Assembly (NCBI RefSeq): GCF_016587355.1
Contig: NZ_BNJF01000002.1
Location: forward strand, 806,001 to 870,000
DNA: 64,000 bases
Direction: 5' to 3'
Source: Ktedonospora formicarum
GTDB taxonomy: Bacteria > Chloroflexota > Ktedonobacteria > Ktedonobacterales > Ktedonobacteraceae
In this document: positions 55,582 through 62,802 of the stretch, piece after piece
How the letters are laid out: the number at the start of each line of letters is the position of its first letter
Numbering within the stretch: position 1 is the first letter of the stretch
Position numbers and translations under genes: made by a program
The notes under the pieces: generated by a model
Told to the model about the DNA's origin: nothing
Seen by the model: the letters and a program-made list of their open reading frames with translations, nothing else
The model's database searches: none

Positions 55582-56538
55582 ATGATAGACATGACTGTAG
55601 CGAGCCAGCAAGCTCATACCCTACGAATTCAGGCAGATCCGGAAATACTCAGTCTTAGCGACTCGACCCATTTCTATCGCTACGAGATAGGTCAGGTCGA
55701 ACTCCTCTCGAAGGAACAAGTTGCACACCTGGCTGAACGTATTGAAAAAGGTCAGACTGGCAAGAAGCAACGTGGACTCACTCGCTCGGCACGTCTCGAT
55801 GACAAAGAAGCCCAGGAAGCTAAGCGCCAGCTCATTGAAGCCAATCTACGCCTCGTCATGCATCTTGCTCGCAAATATCGAGGCTTTGGTGTAGATCTCA
55901 TGGATCTGATACAAGAAGGTAATCTGGGGCTTATGCATGCTGTCGAAAAGTTCGATTACAAAAAGGGTTATCGCTTTAGCACATACGCCACATGGTGGAT
56001 TCGCCAGTACATTACTCGCGCCCTGGCGGAGCAAGCCCATATGATCCGTGTACCACTTTATAAAATCGAAGAGATCAAACGTTTAGGAAGAATCAAACGC
56101 AAGTTGCAGCAGGGAGAGGCAGGAGAACCCACCCTTGAAGAATTAGCGGTTCAAATGGAAATTAGCGTACCCGAGGTCATATCTCTGCTTTCAACGAATC
56201 AGGAAACTATTAGCCTGGACATGCCACGCAAAGGAGGTGACGACGAAATCTCATTAAGCGAGGTACTGGAAGATGATCCAATCTATTCACCGGAACGTGT
56301 TGTGCTCACCCAGACCCTCCAGGAACAGGTACAGGATATCTTGAATTGTCTGACACCCCGAGAGAAGAAAGTTCTTCAACTCCGATTTGGCTTAAACGGT
56401 AATGGAGAACATAGCCTGACAGAGACAGGTAAGAAAATGGGTTTAAGCCACGAGGCAGTACGCCAGATGGAATTCCGCGCATTGAAGAAACTGGGGCATC
56501 CTTGTCGTGACCGCAGGCTCCAGGACTTCTTGGGGTGA
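55582..56538 (+). CDS. RNA polymerase sigma-70 family factor (primary-like, RpoD/SigA-related)
   Basis: 318 residues from the ATG at 55582, about 6 nt after GGAGGGAG; an in-frame TTG at 55567 overlaps the ribosome site. Regions 1.2 to 4.2 are present: LIEANLRLVMHLARKYRGFG, VDLMDLIQEGNLGLMHAVEK, KGYRFSTYATWWIRQYITRA, and region 4 LTPREKKVLQLRFGLNG...LTETGKKMGLSHEAVRQME. The lack of a long region 1.1 and the small size point to a group 2 factor rather than the housekeeping one. It is followed by terminator-like hairpins, then the TACGT array. It may drive alternative promoters; targets unknown. Confidence 0.9.
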   Translation: MIDMTVASQQAHTLRIQADPEILSLSDSTHFYRYEIGQVELLSKEQVAHLAERIEKGQTGKKQRGLTRSARLDDKEAQEAKRQLIEANLRLVMHLARKYRGFGVDLMDLIQEGNLGLMHAVEKFDYKKGYRFSTYATWWIRQYITRALAEQAHMIRVPLYKIEEIKRLGRIKRKLQQGEAGEPTLEELAVQMEISVPEVISLLSTNQETISLDMPRKGGDDEISLSEVLEDDPIYSPERVVLTQTLQEQVQDILNCLTPREKKVLQLRFGLNGNGEHSLTETGKKMGLSHEAVRQMEFRALKKLGHPCRDRRLQDFLG

Positions 56539-56581
56539 CTTAACGAAGGGACACTACTTTGAGTCACTACGATGATGGGGA

Positions 56582-56605
56582 GTAGAGACTATCCCCAGTC
56601 TCTAC
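56582..56605 (+). terminator. First hairpin after the sigma gene
   Basis: GTAGAGACT (56582-56590) pairs with AGTCTCTAC (56597-56605) across ATCCCC. No T run. Confidence 0.45.
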
Positions 56606-56642
56606 AAATCGCAGCTACACCAATTCGCCGAGAGCATATTCA

Positions 56643-56683
56643 GCGAACGATCCAACGCCAAAGGGTCGTTCGCCTTTCATTTT
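56643..56683 (+). terminator. Second hairpin after the sigma gene
   Basis: GCGAACGA-t-CC (56643-56653) pairs with GG-g-TCGTTCGC (56663-56673), followed by CTTTCATTTT. This is the better rho-independent candidate for the sigma transcript. Confidence 0.65.
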
Positions 56684-56699
56684 CGCTAATAATTATACA

Positions 56700-57810
56700 A
56701 CTACACAAACGTATACGTTTACGTATTTACTTTTACGCATCAGCGCGCCCTCACCTGGGATATCTCAAGAAAGATTTCTCTCCCTTTCCACCTGACTCTT
56801 ATCTGAAAAACAACGCCGCTGTCATGGCTAGTGCACGCACCTTGCGCGAACATCTGAGCATGTCAGCACTAGCAATCGTCCAGATGGTATATTAGCCTCT
56901 CTGTTCCAAGTCAATTCGCTGCATTCTTTTACGTGTACGTTTACGTATTTATACTGATTAGCGTACTCTATATCTTTCTTTAAATACTTTTTATTCTGAG
57001 ATATTTACGTATACGTTTACATCTGCACAGACTTTTACGTGTACGTTTTCATAACCACTCACGTTTACATTTGCGCATTCGTTAACGTTTTCGACAATGA
57101 TTACCGCTTCGCACTCGTCATCGTAATTCTCATATGTTTACGTGTACGTTTACATTTGTGTGTGTGTGTTCGTAATCATCCACATCTACGATATCGTAGA
57201 TGTGGATGATTACGAAGATGTTAACAAGTACATATCTGTAGACAGGTGCGTATTTGGATACATCGTTTAATTGTAGACGTCTACGTCTACGTTAACGTAG
57301 TCACCTACAACAACGTTTTCATAGGCGTTTTTGTTTTCGTTTACATTGATATAAACGTCATTGTCTACATTTACATCGTTGTAGATGTTGCGTTATCGTA
57401 AACATTAATGCATACGTAAACGTACGCGTTGTTGTTTACGGTAGTGTTAACATCTACGTTTACATATTCATTTACAGCAACAAATATGTTTATGATTGCG
57501 TACCTGATGATGCTGGGGTGTATGTTTACACTTACATCTACGATTTGGTAAACAGCAACGTGTACGTTTACGTGTACTTACATGTAGTCAAATAGATATG
57601 TAAAAAAATATGGTCGACAACGTAGCCAGGTACGTCTGTGCAAACGTCTACGTATACATAAACAGCTGCAAGCATACCAAAAGTATATTTAGCCTCAGAT
57701 GCGTATTATATAGCAAGATGAGAGGCATAGGCAAGCTAACGATATATGAAAAAGGTGGGATAAATGTACACACATTTGTTTTCGTAAACGTATACGTTTA
57801 AGCGGATGAA
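56700..57810. repeat. Degenerate hexamer array (TACGTN, 6-bp pitch), candidate centromere
   Basis: A 1.1-kb non-coding stretch with clusters of TACGT/ACGTA at 6-bp steps: 56708-56729, 56930-56950, 57005-57020, 57035-57047, 57138-57153, 57276-57300, 57411-57430, 57558-57577, 57642-57660 and 57783-57800. Typical runs read TACGTGTACGTTTACGTA. Open frames here have no protein character. The array lies downstream of a ribbon-helix-helix protein gene and its parA. Arrays of short repeats are the usual target of such RHH proteins (for example omega of pSM19035), so a partition site or iteron-like origin is inferred. Confidence 0.65.
57169..57216. repeat. 48-bp perfect palindrome within the hexamer array
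   Basis: TTCGTAATCATCCACATCTA runs into GATATC at the centre (57190-57195) and back to GATTACGAA: 24-bp arms without a loop. It follows a short TG run (57156-57168). It is in the middle of the TACGT array and not next to any gene end. Confidence 0.8.
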
Positions 57811-58022
57811 GCGATTGACGTATTCGTAAGAACGAGCAGAAATTTAGATTACACAGTAAATATGGAGAATGTTCATATACCTGCTGTAGAAAATCTCGGA
57901 TGGATAAAGTCAAGATAATTCATTCAATTTAAAACTGAGTAAAAGAGCGCAGACTAAATTGTACAATTCAGCCTGCGCTATGAGAAGGGGGTAGGATTAC
58001 AGGGCCACATAAGAGACCACTC

Positions 58023-58904
58023 TTAAGAACGATACTTGCGTAAGAGGTCCGCTATAGCCTCATTCAACAGAGCCGTCTTAGGAAGCTCTCTGTCGTTAGC
58101 AAGCTCATCAAACGCTTGTTTCAAGCGCTTATCAATCCAAAGCGTGATACGTTCATGTGTTCTCTCAAAAGTTTGAGCACCACGGCGGCGGCGGACAGCA
58201 CCTTGAGCAGAAAATGTCGTGCCATCCAGCAAGTCTCGCGGATATTGCCCATTGGCGGCAGGAGCAAATGGGGAAGAAGCAGTCGGCTCAATTGAGAAAT
58301 TATCCTCATCATTTGGTGCCTGTCTCTGAGGTATCATTCGATACTCATCAACAATGCGCTGATACGGAATTTCAACCTGATTTTGTGGCTCGATTTGATC
58401 ACTATATAAAGGAACGGTTTGTGATGAGGAATCTAGCACATTTGCCAGCGTTGTTCCTCGCCTGGAAGTCTGAGCCTTACTACGCTGAGGCAAGGGTGCC
58501 TCCTCATCCTGGTGAGGAAGAGCATTTACGCGTTGATGATGCTCAGCATCATCAGTAAACGTATACGTATCTGATGATGTCTGCGTATCTGTTTTCACAG
58601 GTCTTGGCGAGGGCTGGACATTAGGAGTCTCCACCTTATGCTCATCCTCTATTCGTGAATTGGAAGCCCGTTTTCCGCTAGCTCGTACTGGTGCCATAGA
58701 GACCTGTTCAGTCACACGCCCTTCCCCAGACCTGGTTTCCTGATCAGGAGTACCAGTTGCCGATTCAGTGGGTGATGGCGAGGGTAAAATAGGTGTCTCA
58801 GCCTGATGTTTACGCGCAGGCTTCTCCTCTGCCTGTTCACTACGATCGGCAACCGATGATGGGCGCAAGAGAGGGTTAATAAATTTCTTAGGCTCTTTCG
58901 GCAC
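58023..58904 (-). CDS. Ribbon-helix-helix DNA-binding protein, ParB-type partner of ParA
   Basis: 293 residues. The first ~235 are polar, Pro/Ser/Thr/Glu-rich and probably disordered, with no enzymatic motif. The last ~55 form a ribbon-helix-helix domain: a strand ERITLWIDKRL, helix KQAFDELANDRELPKTALLN and helix EAIADLLRKYR. The gene overlaps the end of parA by 17 bp, the standard order for partition operons in which the small RHH protein binds centromere repeats and ParA moves the DNA. The long disordered N-terminus is unusual for this type; known RHH partners are about 70-120 residues. Confidence 0.7.
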   Translation of the reverse strand: MPKEPKKFINPLLRPSSVADRSEQAEEKPARKHQAETPILPSPSPTESATGTPDQETRSGEGRVTEQVSMAPVRASGKRASNSRIEDEHKVETPNVQPSPRPVKTDTQTSSDTYTFTDDAEHHQRVNALPHQDEEAPLPQRSKAQTSRRGTTLANVLDSSSQTVPLYSDQIEPQNQVEIPYQRIVDEYRMIPQRQAPNDEDNFSIEPTASSPFAPAANGQYPRDLLDGTTFSAQGAVRRRRGAQTFERTHERITLWIDKRLKQAFDELANDRELPKTALLNEAIADLLRKYRS

Positions 58905-59646
58905 GTCTTAGCACCTCCTGTATCAGTTTGTTGTACGCCTGGGCGCCTGTGCTGTTAGGAGCATAATCGAAAAGACAGGCAATCTGATTATGAGCCTCCT
59001 CAACCTTAATATTACGTGGTATTACAGTGTCAAACAGCTTCTCACCAAAGTGCTCACGGACAGCGGAAAGAACGTCAGCACTCAACCGAGTATGATCATC
59101 TAGATTAGCAATAACACCAAAAATCGGTAATTCTACATCAAGATTATCACGCAACTCCTGCATAGTATTCTCCAGGATGCTGATACCAATGAGAGCATAA
59201 GTGGTAAGCGCGATGGGAATAATCACATCAGTGCAAGCCATAAAGGCGTTCACGGTCAACACTCCAAGATTAGGAGGAGTGTCAATTAAAACATAATCAA
59301 AATCCTCCAATTGAGCGAGCGCACGAGCTAATTTTCGCTCACGACCAGGAGCCGATGCCATCAGAAGATCTGCCGCACTCAGATTGATGGAGCTAGGTAC
59401 CAGATATAAATTTTCCTGTTGAGTTGCTACAAGTGCGTCACTGATCTTAGTGCCATTAATCAAGACGTCAAAAAGCGTTGGCTCCTGATCAAGATGGCCC
59501 AACAAGCTATATGTGCTATTACTCTGGGCATCTGTATCAATGATCAATACCCGGTGACCCGCACGAGCCAGACCATACCCTAGGTTCACTGTGGTGGTCG
59601 TTTTCGTGACGCCCCCTTTATTGTTAGCAAGACTGAAAATTCTCAC
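58888..59646 (-). CDS. parA: ParA-family partition ATPase
   Basis: 252 residues from the GTG at 59646, 8 nt after AAGGAG; a GTG at 59655 is too close to that site. Deviant Walker A NNKGGVTKTTTTVNLGYGLA with the signature first Lys, VLIIDTDAQSNSTYSLLG, Walker B region YVLIDTPPNLGVLTVNAF, and VIPIALTTYALIGI. There is no N-terminal HTH, as in type Ib ParA and chromosomal Soj. TACGT motifs stand about 125-150 bp upstream, so the RHH partner may repress this operon. It should move replicon copies apart with the RHH protein and a centromere. Confidence 0.9.
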   Translation of the reverse strand: MRIFSLANNKGGVTKTTTTVNLGYGLARAGHRVLIIDTDAQSNSTYSLLGHLDQEPTLFDVLINGTKISDALVATQQENLYLVPSSINLSAADLLMASAPGRERKLARALAQLEDFDYVLIDTPPNLGVLTVNAFMACTDVIIPIALTTYALIGISILENTMQELRDNLDVELPIFGVIANLDDHTRLSADVLSAVREHFGEKLFDTVIPRNIKVEEAHNQIACLFDYAPNSTGAQAYNKLIQEVLRRAERA

Positions 59647-59768
59647 AATTTGCACTCCTTATTATAAGAAAATAGCTGATGTCTCATGACAGGGTCGTTC
59701 ATGACGAGAAGACAAATCACATTTTTACCTCACATCGCCTGTGTGATATGAGGTAAATCAAAGATTAA

Positions 59769-59800
59769 TGTATACGTATACGTTTTTGTTGGCGTATACC
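59769..59800. promoter_or_regulatory. TACGT motifs upstream of parA, candidate operator
   Basis: TGTATACGTATACGTTTTTG followed by GGCGTATACC: the same motif as in the 56.7-57.8 kb array, here in the parA leader region. Nearby ACCTCA...TGAGGT (about 59730-59757) is an additional imperfect inverted repeat. Autoregulation is inferred. Confidence 0.45.
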
Positions 59801-59893
59801 ATGACGTCTACAAAAAAGAACGCCTACTTGACCACATTGTAACATAAATTGCCCTCTCTTGGGCATAATAAATGCGGTTTTAGAGGCATTTTA

Positions 59894-59982
59894 CGGTCTT
59901 ATATGCCATATTACATCTATGTATACGCTACGTTTACGTATACATAGATGTTTTTATACACCAAATGGGCACATAAGACCTG
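59894..59982. repeat. Nested palindrome containing the TACGT motif
   Basis: Inner perfect arms CATCTATGTATACG (59914-59927) and CGTATACATAGATG (59937-59950) enclose a loop with CTACGTTTA; an outer imperfect pair GGTCTTATATGCC / GGGCACATAAGACC surrounds it. It lies just past the stop of the HTH/AT-hook gene and may serve as its terminator or as a further RHH/ParA binding site. Confidence 0.6.
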
Positions 59983-59985
59983 GGA

Positions 59986-60285
59986 CTATGATTTGCGAGG
60001 CCGACCTTTACGCCATCCACGACCAGATCGATTCTGAGCCATATTTACAGCAAAGCGAGGCACCAGGCGAATACCAGATCCAGGCACGCCTTTTACTCGA
60101 CCAGTGGTCAATAACTGGGCAATCTCGGGGCGGGTAGCGAAACGTGAGGGCAGCACACCAACTTCGATCATGGCGTGGATGCGACCAGTCTTCACGCCAA
60201 GAAGAATCGCAGCTTCGGCAACAACCATCATCTCTTCAAAATCGTCCTGGCAAATGATCTCATCCGCTTTGCGCATTAAATCCAT
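59986..60285 (-). CDS. Small HTH protein with AT-hook-like tail
   Basis: About 99 residues from the ATG at 60285, which follows GAGGAG by 7 nt; the frame is open to 60306. The middle (EEMMVVAEAAILLGVKTGRI, HAMIEVGVLPSR) resembles an excisionase/MerR-type helix-turn-helix, and the end RSGRGWRKGRPRKS contains an AT-hook-like GRPRK. It probably binds DNA. It sits between parA and dnaB on the same strand, separated from each by intergenic DNA. Not assigned to a known family. Confidence 0.55.
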   Translation of the reverse strand: MDLMRKADEIICQDDFEEMMVVAEAAILLGVKTGRIHAMIEVGVLPSRFATRPEIAQLLTTGRVKGVPGSGIRLVPRFAVNMAQNRSGRGWRKGRPRKS

Positions 60286-60387
60286 TGAAGCACTCCTCTT
60301 TTTCAATGATGCTGCATTATAAAAAAGATCAAGGTCTATTTTATATCTCGCAGATAAAAGGACTCGTTCGGAACTGAAGGTTAAGAC

Positions 60388-61773
60388 CTAGCCTTCATAG
60401 GTCAGAGCACGACTCTCCAAGTTGTCAACAGAGGAAGGAGCAGTACTTGTATCAAAATCGTGGAAACGTGTCTGTGAGCGATTGAAGGCGAGACATACTT
60501 CACCAGTAGGCCCATTACGATGCTTGGCGATTATGATATCAGCCAGGCCCTTTCGCTCAGTATCAGGATTGTAAACCTCATCACGATAGATGAAAAGCAC
60601 AATATCGGCGTTTTGCTCAAGGCCGCCAGATTCGCGCAAATCCGAGAGCATTGGAATTTTCGATTGACGTGACTCCACAGCTCGCGACAACTGAGCCAGG
60701 GCGATCACGGGAACATTCAACTCACGGGCCAATGCTTTAAGCTGGCGGCTAATATCATCAATTACCTGAACCCGATTGTCAGAACGCTTCTCTGAAGCAG
60801 GCGGCTGCATAAGCTGAAGGTAATCAATGATGATTAAGTCCAGGCTATCGAAATCGGTGAGCCACTGGCGAGCCTTACTACTCAATTGCGTTACAGTCAC
60901 CCCCGGAGTATCGTCAATGAGGATTGTTGTGCTTGAAAGATTCGTCATGGAGATCTCAAGGCGCTCCCAATCATCATCATAGAGATCACCTGTACGCAGG
61001 CGTTGTTGATCAATCTTGGCATCCATAGAGATCAAACGCTGCACAAGTTGATCTTGACTCATCTCAAGACTAAAAATACCTACGGTGCGTTTATGATCAA
61101 GAGCCGCATTGTAAGCCAGGCTCAAAGCAAAACTCGTTTTTCCCACAGCAGGACGGGCAGCCAGAATGATTAAATCCGATGCCTGAAGGCCTCCAAGGAT
61201 GCGATCTAGATCTAAGAAGCCCGTAGGGACTCCTACAAGTCCGTCACGGCGTTCAGAAAGGGAGGATAGCCTCTCCATGTAGTTTGTGATTACATCGCGG
61301 ATGTGTGGGCTCTGAGAGCGTTTATGCGCATATCCCTGACGGATAGTGAAAAGGAATTGTTCCGCCTGATCGAGGGCAGCCTCAGCATCTTCTTCACCGT
61401 AGGCGGTTGCGACTATCTGTCCTCCCGCATGTATCAAGCGTCGAAGCAGAGCCATCTGTTCAACAATATGGGCATAAAACTCGGCATTTCCGCTAGTAGG
61501 CACTCGATTGATCAGCGAAATAATATAATCCTCACCACCTGCCTCCTCAAGCTTATTTTGACGCTCAAGTTCATGGCAAACCGTAACAAAGTCAGCAGGT
61601 TCATGCTGATCAAACAGGCGAAGTATCGCCTCATAGATCAAGCGGTGAGCATCACGATAAAAGTCATCGGCACGTAGAAAGCCAACGATCAAAGAGCTAG
61701 CTTCAGGATCAATCAGCAAACTACCTAGCACACCTGCTTCAGCCTCTACATTCTGCGGTAAAAGCCGCTCCAT
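60388..61773 (-). CDS. dnaB: Replicative DNA helicase
   Basis: 461 residues from the ATG at 61773, 7 nt after AGGAGG; the frame is open to 61824. The N-terminal domain starts ERLLPQNVEAEAGVLGSLLI; the RecA-like domain has LIILAARPAVGKTSFALSLA (Walker A), VGIFSLEMSQDQLVQRLIS, LDLIIIDYLQLM (Walker B), and IALAQLSRAVESR followed by SDLRESGGLEQNADIVLF. A complete DnaB hexameric helicase for the replication fork. The loader gene directly precedes it and overlaps its longer frame. Confidence 0.95.
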   Translation of the reverse strand: MERLLPQNVEAEAGVLGSLLIDPEASSLIVGFLRADDFYRDAHRLIYEAILRLFDQHEPADFVTVCHELERQNKLEEAGGEDYIISLINRVPTSGNAEFYAHIVEQMALLRRLIHAGGQIVATAYGEEDAEAALDQAEQFLFTIRQGYAHKRSQSPHIRDVITNYMERLSSLSERRDGLVGVPTGFLDLDRILGGLQASDLIILAARPAVGKTSFALSLAYNAALDHKRTVGIFSLEMSQDQLVQRLISMDAKIDQQRLRTGDLYDDDWERLEISMTNLSSTTILIDDTPGVTVTQLSSKARQWLTDFDSLDLIIIDYLQLMQPPASEKRSDNRVQVIDDISRQLKALARELNVPVIALAQLSRAVESRQSKIPMLSDLRESGGLEQNADIVLFIYRDEVYNPDTERKGLADIIIAKHRNGPTGEVCLAFNRSQTRFHDFDTSTAPSSVDNLESRALTYEG

Positions 61774-61784
61774 AAGGTATCCTC

Positions 61785-62747
61785 CTAACGTAAATCGACT
61801 CCGGGAACTTCCACCAATCTGCACAAACCACGCAAACGTGAGACAACCGCGTCACCGAATTGGCACTCAAGCTGCTCGGCATCCAGGTTAGTCGTAACCA
61901 TGATAGGTAGGTGGGTAGTGTAGCGAGCATCAAAAATGTCCTCAAGAAATTTGCGAATATAGTAAGGGGCAGGATCCATTGATTGAGAATCACCAAGATT
62001 ATCCAGAAACAGCAAAGGTATTCTGCGCAGTGTGCTCAACATTTTTTCCTGTTGATCCGTCGCCTGAAAGTGAGAGAGCAGGAGAGGTGTGTAAAGTGAG
62101 AGCATATGCTGCCCAGTTTCGGCTAGGGAGGCTGCAAGACCCAGGATAAGTCCAGTCTTACCAACGCCAGGATAGCCTTGAAGGCAAAGACCATAGCAGC
62201 TCACTTTATCTTCGAGCTGCTGATCTTTTACAAAGTTCTTAGCAGCCTCTAAAAGCTTGACACGTGCCTCGTAGGCGGGTTGATATTCCTCGTTTGCTTT
62301 TACGCGTGAGCTACCAAAGTGAAGTGGCCAGCTCTCAAGAGTATAAGGTAAACCAGTTTTTGTCTTCGAGGGGGTAAGGAGGGCTGGTTCAAAGAGCTTA
62401 CAAGCATAATGATAATCATCAAGTAGGCTCTGTCTGCGATACTCTTCACGCTCGCGTTTGATAAGATGCTGATAACGTACTCCCAGTTCGCAATCACAGT
62501 ATTCAGCTGGAGCAAAGAAGCCATTGAACTCACGTATGACAGGTAGTTCTCTTCCATCGACTCCCAGTGGTACCCCTTGATGATTGCAACCAATACATTC
62601 ACCACCTTGATGGCGAGCAAGCAAACGCTCCTGCATAAGGGTTCGCTCATTTTCCGCAAGTGAAGCTATATGCCTGGCAAAAACGGTGCTACGCTGGCCT
62701 GGTAGGTGAGTTGGTCGTTTATAATTTGCTAGATGCCTATGAAACAT
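61785..62747 (-). CDS. DnaC/DnaI-like helicase loader (AAA+ ATPase)
   Basis: 320 residues. An N-terminal Cys-rich region (CIGCNHQG...EYCDCELG) resembles the zinc site of DnaC/DnaI loaders. The AAA+ core has Walker A CLQGYPGVGKTGLILGL, Walker B IPLLFLDNLGDS, sensor I PIMVTTNLDAEQ and the Arg-rich end FGDAVVSRLRGLCRLVEV. It is expected to load DnaB onto single-stranded DNA, and the DnaB start codon is 11 bp downstream of its stop. The ATG at 62747 has only a weak ribosome site. Confidence 0.85.
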   Translation of the reverse strand: MFHRHLANYKRPTHLPGQRSTVFARHIASLAENERTLMQERLLARHQGGECIGCNHQGVPLGVDGRELPVIREFNGFFAPAEYCDCELGVRYQHLIKREREEYRRQSLLDDYHYACKLFEPALLTPSKTKTGLPYTLESWPLHFGSSRVKANEEYQPAYEARVKLLEAAKNFVKDQQLEDKVSCYGLCLQGYPGVGKTGLILGLAASLAETGQHMLSLYTPLLLSHFQATDQQEKMLSTLRRIPLLFLDNLGDSQSMDPAPYYIRKFLEDIFDARYTTHLPIMVTTNLDAEQLECQFGDAVVSRLRGLCRLVEVPGVDLR

Positions 62748-62802
62748 CTTACACGCTAACTTTCTCTTTACAATCCGACAATAAGTCTTTTACTTTTCAT
62801 GT

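Noticed and set aside
57610..57801. Open frame of 63 codons within the TACGT array
   Set aside because: It is made of the repeat itself (NVYVYIN, VFVNVYV), has no ribosome site and no protein-like composition.
56700..57810. CRISPR array
   Set aside because: The repeats are short degenerate hexamers at 6-bp pitch without unique spacers, and no cas gene is present.
59986..60137. Plus-strand frame opposite the HTH/AT-hook gene
   Set aside because: No ribosome site; the minus-strand gene has a good one and a basic DNA-binding composition.
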